Of a stretch of DNA of 64,000 bases, positions 54,336-61,967 are shown one piece after another. The stretch spans positions 1,940,461 through 2,004,460 of the forward strand of contig NZ_CM002917.1 of NCBI RefSeq assembly GCF_000154705.2, in the 5' to 3' direction. The stretch comes from Hoeflea phototrophica DFL-43. GTDB lineage: Bacteria > Pseudomonadota > Alphaproteobacteria > Rhizobiales > Rhizobiaceae. The position numbers and the translations under genes were made by a program. Position 1 is the stretch's first letter, and each line of letters opens with the position of its first letter. The notes beneath the pieces are model-generated. The model had not been told where the DNA came from. It did no database searches and was given only the letters and a program-made list of their open reading frames with translations.

Positions 54336-55359
54336 GACCGCGAACCTGTCGCTCAGGGCGCTTTCCAAGCTGTTCGATGACACAATCGCGGTGCGCGACC
54401 TGTCGCTCGAGATCCCGGCGTCGAGCTATGTGGTGCTGCTGGGCCCCTCCGGCTCAGGCAAGACAACGCTTCTGTCGATGCTGGGCGGCTTCACCGCGCC
54501 CACGGCCGGCACCATATGTCTCGATGATGACGACATCACCATGATGCAACCGGCGCAGCGGCCGACGGCAACCGTGTTTCAGGACTACGCCCTGTTTCCG
54601 CATCTGAGCATCGGCGACAACGTGGGGTTCGGCCTGAGCGTGCGCAAGGTCGCAAAGGCCGAGATCACCCGCCGGGTGGCCGAGGCTCTGGACATGGTTG
54701 GGCTCAAGGGCTTTGAAAAGCGGAAGATTTCGGAAGCCTCTGGCGGTCAGCGCCAGCGCATCGCGCTTGCCCGCGCGCTGGTGACGGATCCCGCGATCCT
54801 GCTGCTTGATGAGCCGCTGGGTGCGCTTGATCTCAATCTCCGCCGGCAAATGCAGGACGAGCTTCGCGCGCTGCAGAAGCGCGAGCGCAGGACTTTCGTC
54901 CATGTCACCCACGACCAGGAAGAAGCCATGGCGATCGCTGACACGATTGTCATCATGAAGGATGGCGTGATCGAGGATGTAGGCCCGCCGCAACAGGTCT
55001 ATTCCCATCCGCGCAGCCGGTTCTCAGCGCAATTCATGGGCGAAAGCAACATCATCGACGCCTACATTGCCAACGGGATGGCCGATACCCCCCTGGGCCG
55101 TTTCCCGGTTGCGGGCAAGGGAACCGCAGGCGTGGCGATGCGGCCTGAAAACCTGACAGTGACGGCGGGCGAGGGGACCGTTTCCCTCGGTATGGCCGAG
55201 CTGGAGGATGTGGTGTTTCAGGGCAGTTTTGTCAGGCTGTCTGCCCGAATCGGAAATGTGGCGATCAGGCTTCGCGTTTCCCCGGCCGATATCGCCGGTT
55301 CCGACAAAACGGTCGAAGTGTTTCTCAAACCGGGCGGTGCGGCCGCGCTTCAATCCTAG
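54328..55359 (+). CDS. ABC transporter ATP-binding protein, PotA-like
   Basis: 343 residues. Walker A GPSGSGKTT, Q loop VFQDYALFPHL, signature EASGGQRQRIALARAL (usual first leucine of LSGGQ replaced by alanine), Walker B LLDEPLGALDL, H loop HVTHDQEEAM. A C-terminal TOBE-type regulatory domain starts near residue 235. It completes the SBP-permease-permease-ATPase importer. Confidence 0.94.
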   Translation: MTKTANLSLRALSKLFDDTIAVRDLSLEIPASSYVVLLGPSGSGKTTLLSMLGGFTAPTAGTICLDDDDITMMQPAQRPTATVFQDYALFPHLSIGDNVGFGLSVRKVAKAEITRRVAEALDMVGLKGFEKRKISEASGGQRQRIALARALVTDPAILLLDEPLGALDLNLRRQMQDELRALQKRERRTFVHVTHDQEEAMAIADTIVIMKDGVIEDVGPPQQVYSHPRSRFSAQFMGESNIIDAYIANGMADTPLGRFPVAGKGTAGVAMRPENLTVTAGEGTVSLGMAELEDVVFQGSFVRLSARIGNVAIRLRVSPADIAGSDKTVEVFLKPGGAAALQS

Positions 55360-55368
55360 GAGAAGGGC

Positions 55369-56097
55369 ATGATCAGCGAGAAGGACTGGTACGAGACCAT
55401 CCCGTTTGCGGATGGCATCACACTGATCCATGAGCCCTGGATGCCATTCTTTTTCCGCTGCAACATGTGGCACATCCGAGGCCGTGACCGCGACCTGCTG
55501 GTCGATACCGGACTTGGTGCGTTCCCGTTGCGGCGCAATGTGCCGATCCTCAATGAAAGGCCTGTCCTGTGTGTGTCGAGCCACACGCATTTCGACCACA
55601 TCGGAATGACCGCTGAATTCGAGGAGCGCCTCGTTCATCCGCTTGAGGCGGACATTCTGGCCGATCCGAGGAATGACGCCACGCTGTTTGAATATTATGC
55701 GCATGACGGCCGCGATGCGGAGCTGTTCATCGCGCCGCCTGAAGGATGGGATGCGCAGAGCTACAGCATCAAGCCCGCGCCTGCGACCGGCCTGCTCGAG
55801 CATGGTCAGCGGATAGACCTTGGTGACCGGTCCTTCGAGGTCCTGCACACGCCCGGCCATTCGCCGGGACACATTTCCTTGTGGGAGGAGGCGACCGGAA
55901 CCCTCATCGCCCAGGATGTGATCTATGACGGGGCGCTGGTGACCGATTGCGATGGCGCGGATATGGCCGATTACCGCCGCTCCATGAAAATGCTGTCGGA
56001 ATATCAGCCAAGGATCGTCCATGGCGGCCATTTTCCCAGTTTCGGCGCGGTCCGGTTTCACCAGTTGATCGCCGAATTCCTGCACGAGGCGGGTTAG
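55369..56097 (+). CDS. Metallo-beta-lactamase-fold hydrolase in the importer operon
   Basis: 242 residues, nine bases after the ATPase gene. Metal motif SSHTHFDHIGM, later HTPGHSPGHISLWEE (histidine ligand) and IAQDVIYDG (aspartate ligand), and the C-terminal VHGGHF. Glyoxalase-II/lactonase-like fold; the substrate is unknown. As the last gene of the importer operon it probably acts on the imported compound or one of its breakdown products, such as an ester, lactone or thioester. Confidence 0.85.
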   Translation: MISEKDWYETIPFADGITLIHEPWMPFFFRCNMWHIRGRDRDLLVDTGLGAFPLRRNVPILNERPVLCVSSHTHFDHIGMTAEFEERLVHPLEADILADPRNDATLFEYYAHDGRDAELFIAPPEGWDAQSYSIKPAPATGLLEHGQRIDLGDRSFEVLHTPGHSPGHISLWEEATGTLIAQDVIYDGALVTDCDGADMADYRRSMKMLSEYQPRIVHGGHFPSFGAVRFHQLIAEFLHEAG

Positions 56098-56420
56098 GGG
56101 CCGGAAGAGCGGATCTTCAGTTTCTGTGTGTGGACTCCGAAAAGCGCTGATACCTTTTTCTGCCCCGGGAGTGTGCTTCGTCCCTTTGCGGAGAATCAAA
56201 ACATCGAAGCCAAATGGTTGCCCAGCCGGAAAATCTGATTTCCAAGGCTGCTCCGTCAAACAGATCTTCAGTGAAAGTAGGGTTTTGCTGCTTTTGGCAG
56301 CCCAACATTACCCCTTGCGAAACCGGGGCGAAAGCCTTATGTCGCGTTGACTTCTCGCGGGACCCGGACCAAACGCCTCCGGTTCCACTGTCTGCCAACA
56401 GGATTACAGGATACAGGACG
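56098..56420 (+). promoter_or_regulatory. 323-bp 5' region of tuf
   Basis: No gene is supported. It must contain the tuf promoter and leader. A ribosome site AGGA lies ahead of the ATG at 56421. A stretch resembling rhizobial vegetative promoters (CTTGCG near 56317, then TATGTC about 18 bases on) is visible but weak. Confidence 0.4.
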
Positions 56421-57596
56421 ATGGCAAAGGGTAAGTTCGAGCGCAATAAGCCGCACGTAAACATCGGCACGATTGGTCACGTTGACCACGGCAAGACGTC
56501 TCTGACGGCTGCGATCACCAAGTACTTTGGAGATTTCAAGGCCTATGACCAGATTGACGCTGCACCCGAAGAGAAGGCCCGCGGCATCACCATTTCGACC
56601 GCGCACGTCGAGTATGAGACCGAAGGCCGTCACTACGCCCACGTCGACTGCCCCGGCCACGCTGACTATGTGAAGAACATGATCACCGGTGCGGCTCAGA
56701 TGGATGGCGCGATCCTGGTTGTTTCGGCTGCTGACGGCCCGATGCCCCAGACCCGCGAGCACATCCTGCTTGCCCGCCAGGTTGGCGTGCCTTCGCTGGT
56801 GGTGTTCCTCAACAAGGTCGACCAGGTCGACGACGAGGAGCTTCTCGAGCTGGTGGAGATGGAAGTTCGCGAACTTCTGTCGTCCTACGACTTCCCGGGC
56901 GACGACATTCCGATCATCAAGGGCTCTGCTCTGGTTGCGCTCAACGATGGCGACAAGGCCCAGGGTGAAGACGCGATCCGTGCTCTGATGGCTGCGGTTG
57001 ACGAGTACATCCCGACCCCTGAGCGTCCGATCGACCAGCCGTTCCTGATGCCGATCGAAGACGTGTTCTCGATCTCGGGCCGCGGTACTGTTGTGACCGG
57101 CCGTGTCGAGCGTGGCATTGTCAAGGTTGGCGAAGAAATCGAAATCGTCGGCATCCGCGACACCAAGAAGACGGTTTGCACGGGCGTTGAAATGTTCCGC
57201 AAGCTGCTCGACCAGGGCCAGGCCGGCGACAACATCGGCGCGCTTCTGCGTGGCGTTGACCGTGAAGGCGTTGAGCGCGGTCAGGTTCTCTGCAAGCCTG
57301 GTTCGGTCAAGCCGCACACCAAGTTCAAGGCAGAAGCCTACATTCTGACCAAGGAAGAGGGCGGTCGTCACACACCGTTCTTCACCAACTACCGTCCGCA
57401 GTTTTACTTCCGCACGACCGACGTGACGGGTGTTGTGACACTGCCGGAAGGCACCGAAATGGTGATGCCGGGCGACAATATCTCGGCTGACGTGACGCTG
57501 ATCGTGCCGATCGCGATGGAAGAGAAGCTGCGCTTCGCCATCCGCGAAGGCGGCCGCACCGTCGGCGCCGGCATCGTCGCTTCGATCATCGAGTAA
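56421..57596 (+). CDS. tuf: Elongation factor Tu
   Basis: 391 residues from [16 protein letters not shown]; this ATG is in the same frame as an open extension to 56214 that is not coding. G1 GHVDHGKT, G3 DCPGHADY and G4 NKVDQVDD define the GTPase. It delivers aminoacyl-tRNA to the ribosome. It is followed by tRNA-Trp and secE, the usual second tuf copy position in rhizobia. The last 11 codons are repeated downstream (see the 117-bp duplication). Confidence 0.98.
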   Translation: MAKGKFERNKPHVNIGTIGHVDHGKTSLTAAITKYFGDFKAYDQIDAAPEEKARGITISTAHVEYETEGRHYAHVDCPGHADYVKNMITGAAQMDGAILVVSAADGPMPQTREHILLARQVGVPSLVVFLNKVDQVDDEELLELVEMEVRELLSSYDFPGDDIPIIKGSALVALNDGDKAQGEDAIRALMAAVDEYIPTPERPIDQPFLMPIEDVFSISGRGTVVTGRVERGIVKVGEEIEIVGIRDTKKTVCTGVEMFRKLLDQGQAGDNIGALLRGVDREGVERGQVLCKPGSVKPHTKFKAEAYILTKEEGGRHTPFFTNYRPQFYFRTTDVTGVVTLPEGTEMVMPGDNISADVTLIVPIAMEEKLRFAIREGGRTVGAGIVASIIE

Positions 57597-57650
57597 TCGA
57601 TGAACGCTGCGCCGGTGGCGCAAGCTGCCGACGGCACTTTGGGACAATGC

Positions 57651-57672
57651 AAAACGCGCTTCGGCGCGTTTT
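57651..57672 (+). terminator. tuf intrinsic terminator, first copy
   Basis: Perfect 9-bp stem AAAACGCGC/GCGCGTTTT with a TTCG tetraloop; the A and T arms serve as the T-run in both directions. Confidence 0.9.
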
Positions 57673-57767
57673 GTTTTGGCGGCGCCGGCATCGTCGCTTC
57701 GATCATCGAGTAATCGATGAACGCTGCGCCGGTGGCGCAAGCTGCCGACGGCACTTTGGGACAATGC

Positions 57768-57789
57768 AAAACGCGCTTCGGCGCGTTTT
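57768..57789 (+). terminator. tuf intrinsic terminator, second copy
   Basis: Identical to the hairpin at 57651-57672, 117 bases downstream; gives tuf two terminators in series before tRNA-Trp. Confidence 0.9.
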
Positions 57790-58048
57790 GTTGTTTGAAA
57801 GGCTGACTTCCGGGTGGCGTGGAATGATGTTCGCAACTGCAATGCATCGCCGCCCAAAAGAAAAATCCGCCATCGATCCCATTGCGGCAACTTCTCTGTT
57901 GCATTCACATCGCGTTTGACGCTATCAGAGCCGCCACCGGGCAATTGCATCGCCTGCGGTAAAGGCGCCAACATGGTGCGCACCGTGGACATGCAGTCAA
58001 AGGAAATCGAGCGGACAATGCGTGCCTGATTCCGGTACGCCACGCTCT

Positions 58049-58124
58049 AGGGGTATAGCTCAGTTGGTAGAGCGACGGTCTCCAAAACCGTAGGTCGCAG
58101 GTTCGAGTCCTGCTGCCCCTGCCA
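58049..58124 (+). tRNA. tRNA-Trp (anticodon CCA)
   Basis: 76 nucleotides, CCA encoded. Acceptor AGGGGTA with TGCCCCT, D arm GCTCAGTTGGTAGAGC, anticodon loop CTCCAAA (CCA), T arm GGTTCGAGTCC. It stands between tuf and secE as in most alphaproteobacteria. Confidence 0.97.
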
Positions 58125-58230
58125 GTCCGCCTGGACTTGGGTTCCGGTTTTATCGATCACAAGACATGGGCACCCAGGGGCAAGGTTCGGGCCAGATTGC
58201 CCTATGAAAGCAAAAAAGCCCTTCTTCCCT

Positions 58231-58259
58231 CTTGTGGATTCGAGAATCGGTCTTTATGT
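58231..58259 (+). promoter_or_regulatory. Candidate promoter of the secE-nusG transcript
   Basis: CTTGTG, 17-base spacer, TTATGT at 58231-58259, reminiscent of the CTTGAC/TATAAT-like vegetative consensus of rhizobia. The prediction is weak and unconfirmed. Confidence 0.35.
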
Positions 58260-58330
58260 AGGCTGCAACAGACACGCGGTGCGTGGAGCTGGGAGACCGG
58301 CTTTACGCGCCGTATAAGCGTGGACAGACA

Positions 58331-58531
58331 ATGGCATCCAAGACAAATCCGTTTACTTTCATCCAGCAGGTTCGCTCTGAAACTGCAAAAGTCAAGTGGC
58401 CGTCGCGTCGCGAAACCTCGATCTCAACGGTCATGGTTCTCGTGATGGTACTGCTTGCCTCGATTTTCTTTTTCGCCGCAGACCAGGCATTGGGATGGGT
58501 GATTTCGCTCATCCTGAACATTGGCGCTTGA
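58331..58531 (+). CDS. secE: Preprotein translocase subunit SecE
   Basis: 66 residues from [17 protein letters not shown]; the conserved [17 protein letters not shown] block and one membrane helix ([20 protein letters not shown]) identify the single-helix SecE. It braces SecY in the translocon. nusG follows after 13 bases. The ATG at 58331 fits; an extension to 58283 in the same frame is not used. Confidence 0.95.
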   Translation: MASKTNPFTFIQQVRSETAKVKWPSRRETSISTVMVLVMVLLASIFFFAADQALGWVISLILNIGA

Positions 58532-58544
58532 GGCGGGGAACAAG

Positions 58545-59075
58545 ATGACAGCACGCTGGTATATCGTTCACGCCTATTCGAACTTCGAAAAGAAGGTCGC
58601 GGATTCTATCGAGGAGCAGGCGCGCCAGAAAGGCCTTAGCCATCTGTTCGAGAAGATCCTTGTTCCGGTTGAGAAGGTTGTTGAAGTGCGCCGCGGCCGC
58701 AAGGTTGACGCAGAGCGCAAGTTCTTCCCGGGTTACGTGATGGTTCGCGCGGACCTTACCGATGAGGCGTTCCACCTTATCAAGAACACGCCGAAGGTTA
58801 CGGGATTTCTGGGCAGTGATTCAAAGCCCGTTCCGATTCCGGATTCGGAAGCCGAGCGCATCCTGACCCAGGTTCAGGAAGGCGTCGAGCGGCCCAAGCC
58901 CTCGATCGCTTTTGAAATCGGCGAGCAGGTGCGTGTGTCCGATGGGCCGTTTGCTTCGTTCAATGGCACGGTTCAGGAAGTCGATGAGGAGCGTTCGCGC
59001 CTCAAGGTCGAGGTTTCCATCTTTGGCCGGGCAACCCCGGTCGAGCTTGAATACGGTCAGGTCGAGAAGGTCTGA
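58545..59075 (+). CDS. nusG: Transcription termination/antitermination protein NusG
   Basis: 176 residues from [25 protein letters not shown] domain with [23 protein letters not shown], then the KOW domain [40 protein letters not shown]. It couples RNA polymerase with ribosomes or Rho. It is co-transcribed with secE. Confidence 0.97.
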   Translation: MTARWYIVHAYSNFEKKVADSIEEQARQKGLSHLFEKILVPVEKVVEVRRGRKVDAERKFFPGYVMVRADLTDEAFHLIKNTPKVTGFLGSDSKPVPIPDSEAERILTQVQEGVERPKPSIAFEIGEQVRVSDGPFASFNGTVQEVDEERSRLKVEVSIFGRATPVELEYGQVEKV

Positions 59076-59276
59076 TATAAAATCGCCCCGCTTGCGCAAT
59101 CTTTGGTGATGGCGCGGGCGGGCTTTTGCAGTGCCGGGTTTTCGGCGCCGCAATCCGCGTGGGAGGTGCCCGGACTTTTGCCGGTCCGTCAAGCCGCACC
59201 ACGCAACCGCAGCCGCCGGGCTTGCCCGGCATGAAGGCGGCGACAGACCGTCGCCACAACGAAAGGCAGAGAGAAT

Positions 59277-59705
59277 ATGGCTAAGAAAGTTGCAGGCCAG
59301 CTCAAGCTGCAGGTTCCGGCCGGATCGGCGACTCCGTCGCCCCCGATTGGCCCGGCACTTGGTCAGCGCGGCATCAACATCATGGAATTCTGCAAGGCGT
59401 TCAATGCCGCCACGCAGGAAATGGAAAAAGGGATGCCGATCCCGGTCACCATCACCTATTATCAGGATAAGTCCTTCACATTCGCAATGAAGCAGCCTCC
59501 GGTCAGCTTCCTGCTCAAGAAGGAAGCCAAGCTGAAGTCCGGCTCGAAAGCGCCTGGCAAGGAAAAGGCTGGCTCGATCACCCGCGACCAGGTTCGCGCG
59601 ATCGCTGAAACCAAGATGAAAGACCTTAACGCAGCCGATATCGACGGCGCGATGGCAATGGTTGAGGGTTCCGCCCGCTCCATGGGCCTGGAAGTGACGG
59701 GATAA
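59277..59705 (+). CDS. rplK: 50S ribosomal protein L11
   Basis: 142 residues: [34 protein letters not shown], then [11 protein letters not shown] and the RNA-binding C-terminus with [20 protein letters not shown]. It forms the stalk base that the L10-L12 stalk joins. AAGGCAGAGAGAAT provides the ribosome site before the ATG at 59277. Confidence 0.98.
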   Translation: MAKKVAGQLKLQVPAGSATPSPPIGPALGQRGINIMEFCKAFNAATQEMEKGMPIPVTITYYQDKSFTFAMKQPPVSFLLKKEAKLKSGSKAPGKEKAGSITRDQVRAIAETKMKDLNAADIDGAMAMVEGSARSMGLEVTG

Positions 59706-59709
59706 GACC

Positions 59710-60408
59710 ATGGCCAAGATTGCAAAACGTATGCAGAAGGTCAGCGAAGGTGTTGACCGCAACAAGCACTACCCGCTCGGCGAAGCTGTTTCGCTGATCA
59801 AGGAACGCGCAGTCGCCAAGTTCGACGAGACCATTGAAGTCTCGATGAACCTCGGTGTCGATCCGCGTCACGCCGACCAGATGGTTCGCGGCGTTGTCAA
59901 CCTGCCCAACGGCACAGGCCGTACCGTTCGCGTTGGCGTCTTCGCCCGTGGCGATAAGGCTGACGAAGCCCGTGCTGCTGGCGCCGATGTCGTTGGTGCT
60001 GAAGACCTGGTCGAAATCGTCCAGGCCGGCAACATCGATTTTGACCGTTGCATCGCAACGCCGGATATGATGCCGCTCGTCGGCCGTCTCGGCAAGGTGC
60101 TCGGCCCGCGCGGCATGATGCCAAACCCGAAGGTGGGTACGGTGACCATGGATGTTGCGGCTGCGGTCAATGCATCCAAGGGTGGCGCTGTTGAGTTCCG
60201 CGTTGAGAAGGCTGGCATCGTCCATGCTGGTATCGGCAAGGCCTCTTTCGGCGCCGACAAGATCGAAGAAAACATCCGCGCATTTGCAGATGCCGTGATC
60301 AAGGCCAAGCCGGCCGGCGCCAAGGGCAACTATGTCAAGCGCGTGGCGATTTCCTCGACCATGGGCCCTGGCGTCAAGATTGATCCGGCTACGCTCAGCG
60401 TCGCCTGA
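59710..60408 (+). CDS. rplA: 50S ribosomal protein L1
   Basis: 232 residues, four bases after rpl[56 protein letters not shown] motif (here [16 protein letters not shown]) and [21 protein letters not shown] are L1 hallmarks. L1 binds 23S rRNA at the E site and in E. coli represses its own operon. Confidence 0.98.
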   Translation: MAKIAKRMQKVSEGVDRNKHYPLGEAVSLIKERAVAKFDETIEVSMNLGVDPRHADQMVRGVVNLPNGTGRTVRVGVFARGDKADEARAAGADVVGAEDLVEIVQAGNIDFDRCIATPDMMPLVGRLGKVLGPRGMMPNPKVGTVTMDVAAAVNASKGGAVEFRVEKAGIVHAGIGKASFGADKIEENIRAFADAVIKAKPAGAKGNYVKRVAISSTMGPGVKIDPATLSVA

Positions 60409-60420
60409 TAAACAAGTTTA

Positions 60421-60447
60421 GAAAACCGGTGCATCGCTCCGGTTTTC
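60421..60447 (+). terminator. Hairpin after rplA
   Basis: 9-bp stem GAAAACCGG/CCGGTTTTC with nine-base loop, 13 bases after the rplA stop; T-rich on the distal arm. It may be a partial terminator or attenuator before rplJ. Confidence 0.75.
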
Positions 60448-60754
60448 GTCAGTTTTCGGCTTTCGGGCCGAAAAGGTCCGGGACCAAATCCCGGGCTCCC
60501 TGTCCGAGACTGCAGGTGGCGAGTTCTAACCGGCTCGCCTTAATCCAAAGCCTGCATGAGACGGGTAAGATCCGTTTTCGGGGTGAATGCCCCAACGGTT
60601 CGAACCTCGCTTGCCTTGTGCCGCATCCGTTTTTCGGTTTCGGCGTAAGGGGACAGGATCCTCAAGCGTCGCTTGCGGGTTCGATGAGAATCCCTGGCGG
60701 CAAAGGCAAACCCGGCAGGTGGTGCATGCATCGCCTGCCAACTGGAGAAACGCA
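60448..60754 (+). promoter_or_regulatory. rplJ-rplL leader, probable L10 autoregulatory region
   Basis: A 307-base non-coding stretch precedes rplJ. In proteobacteria the L10-L12 complex binds a structured rplJ leader and blocks its translation; position and length fit that element. The GGATCC/ATGAG-rich segment near 60650-60700 could be part of the structure. No gene is supported in the stretch. Confidence 0.6.
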
Positions 60755-61273
60755 GTGGATAGAGCGGAAAAACGCGAATTCGTCGCGGAACTGAACGGTG
60801 TTTTCACCAACGCCGGTTCGGTTGTCGTGGCCCACTACGCCGGTCTTACGGTTGCGCAAATGAACGACCTTCGGTCGCGCATGCGCACAGCCGGAGGCAC
60901 CGTCAAGGTCGCGAAGAACCGCCTTGCCAAGATCGCTCTTCAGGGCACGGAGTCAGAAGGGGCCGCAAGCCTCTTCGAAGGTCAGACGCTAATCGCATAT
61001 TGCGAAGATCCTGTGACTGCTCCGAAGATCGCCGTCGAGTTCGCCAAGGTCAGCGACAAGCTGGTCATCCTTGGTGGCGCGATGGGGGCAACAACACTCG
61101 ACGCCGATGGAGTCAAGGCTCTCGCCACGATGCCATCGATCGACGAGCTCCGCGCAAAGATTGTTGGCATGATTCAGACGCCAGCAACGCGCATTGCCCA
61201 GATCGTCAACGCACCCGCGGGTGCGGTGGCACGCGTCATCGGCGCGCATGCCCGGAAGGACGAAGCCGCATAA
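60755..61273 (+). CDS. rplJ: 50S ribosomal protein L10
   Basis: 172 residues from a GTG at 60755 (GGAG nine bases before it); the longer open frame from 60587 crosses the leader and is not used. [33 protein letters not shown] opens the protein, and the C-terminal helix that binds L12 dimers follows. It is stalk base and feedback regulator with rplL, 60 bases downstream. Confidence 0.97.
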   Translation: MDRAEKREFVAELNGVFTNAGSVVVAHYAGLTVAQMNDLRSRMRTAGGTVKVAKNRLAKIALQGTESEGAASLFEGQTLIAYCEDPVTAPKIAVEFAKVSDKLVILGGAMGATTLDADGVKALATMPSIDELRAKIVGMIQTPATRIAQIVNAPAGAVARVIGAHARKDEAA

Positions 61274-61333
61274 GGCGGACCTTCGCTGTGAATAGTTCAA
61301 AACCGGTTCGAACCGAATACAAGGAAGTGAAAA

Positions 61334-61711
61334 ATGGCTGATCTCGCCAAAATCGTGGAAGACCTTTCCAACCTTACCGTCCTGGAAGCCGCTGAGCTGT
61401 CCAAGATGCTCGAAGAAAAGTGGGGCGTTTCCGCCGCTGCACCAGTGGCTGTTGCTGCTGCTGGCGGTGGTGCTGCTCCTGCTGAAGCCGCAGAAGAAAA
61501 GACTGAATTTGACGTGATCCTCGCCGAAGCCGGCGCAAACAAGATCAACGTCATCAAGGAAGTCCGCAGCATCACAGGTCTCGGCCTGAAGGAAGCCAAG
61601 GACCTCGTTGAAGCCGCTCCTAAGGCTGTCAAGGAAGGCATCTCCAAGGGCGAAGCTGAAGACCTCAAGAAGAAGCTTGAAGACGCCGGCGCCAAGGTCG
61701 AAGTCAAGTAA
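61334..61711 (+). CDS. rplL: 50S ribosomal protein L7/L12
   Basis: 125 residues: N-terminal dimerisation [31 protein letters not shown], alanine-rich hinge, and C-terminal [45 protein letters not shown], the factor-binding domain. Multiple copies form the stalk. Confidence 0.98.
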   Translation: MADLAKIVEDLSNLTVLEAAELSKMLEEKWGVSAAAPVAVAAAGGGAAPAEAAEEKTEFDVILAEAGANKINVIKEVRSITGLGLKEAKDLVEAAPKAVKEGISKGEAEDLKKKLEDAGAKVEVK

Positions 61712-61772
61712 GTTGCTTTTTGTCCGGGGGCGGGCAGGTCTCGCCCCCGGTCACTTTCTGACGATGAACGTA

Positions 61773-61805
61773 TTACCCAAAGGCCCGAAAACGGCCTTTG
61801 GGTAA
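61773..61805 (+). terminator. Strong hairpin between rplL and rpoB
   Basis: A perfect 13-bp stem (TTACCCAAAGGCC and its complement) with a seven-base loop, not followed by T-run. In E. coli a partial terminator and RNase III cleavage site lie here; this hairpin probably attenuates or processes the transcript before rpoB. Confidence 0.7.
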
Positions 61806-61967
61806 TGGGTTCTTCAAGAGGATGGTTTCGAACCAGACCGCAAGGCACTCCGGCCGCGCCGTCCTGGTTCAGAAACGAGATTGAACGAGTTCATTTATAT
61901 GACGGAGTCGCTTGGCCAGCGGCGATCGTCTGTTGCAGGCCCGGATGCAGATTGACAAGGAGCGACG

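Larger units (their letters stand above)
57564..57792. repeat. 117-bp tandem duplication of the tuf 3' end and terminator
   Basis: A 112-base stretch starting GGCGCCGGCATCGTCGCTTC at 57564 recurs without change at 57681, a period of 117 bases. Each unit contains the last 11 codons of tuf with the stop ([14 protein letters not shown]) and the terminator hairpin with TTCG loop. The match ends at 57675/57792. It is a clean recent tandem duplication, or an assembly artefact. Confidence 0.93.

Noticed and set aside
56337..58043. A 568-codon antisense frame over tuf, running through both copies of the tandem duplication
   Set aside because: It is the shadow of tuf and of the repeated unit; the duplicated segment makes the antisense protein look repetitive.
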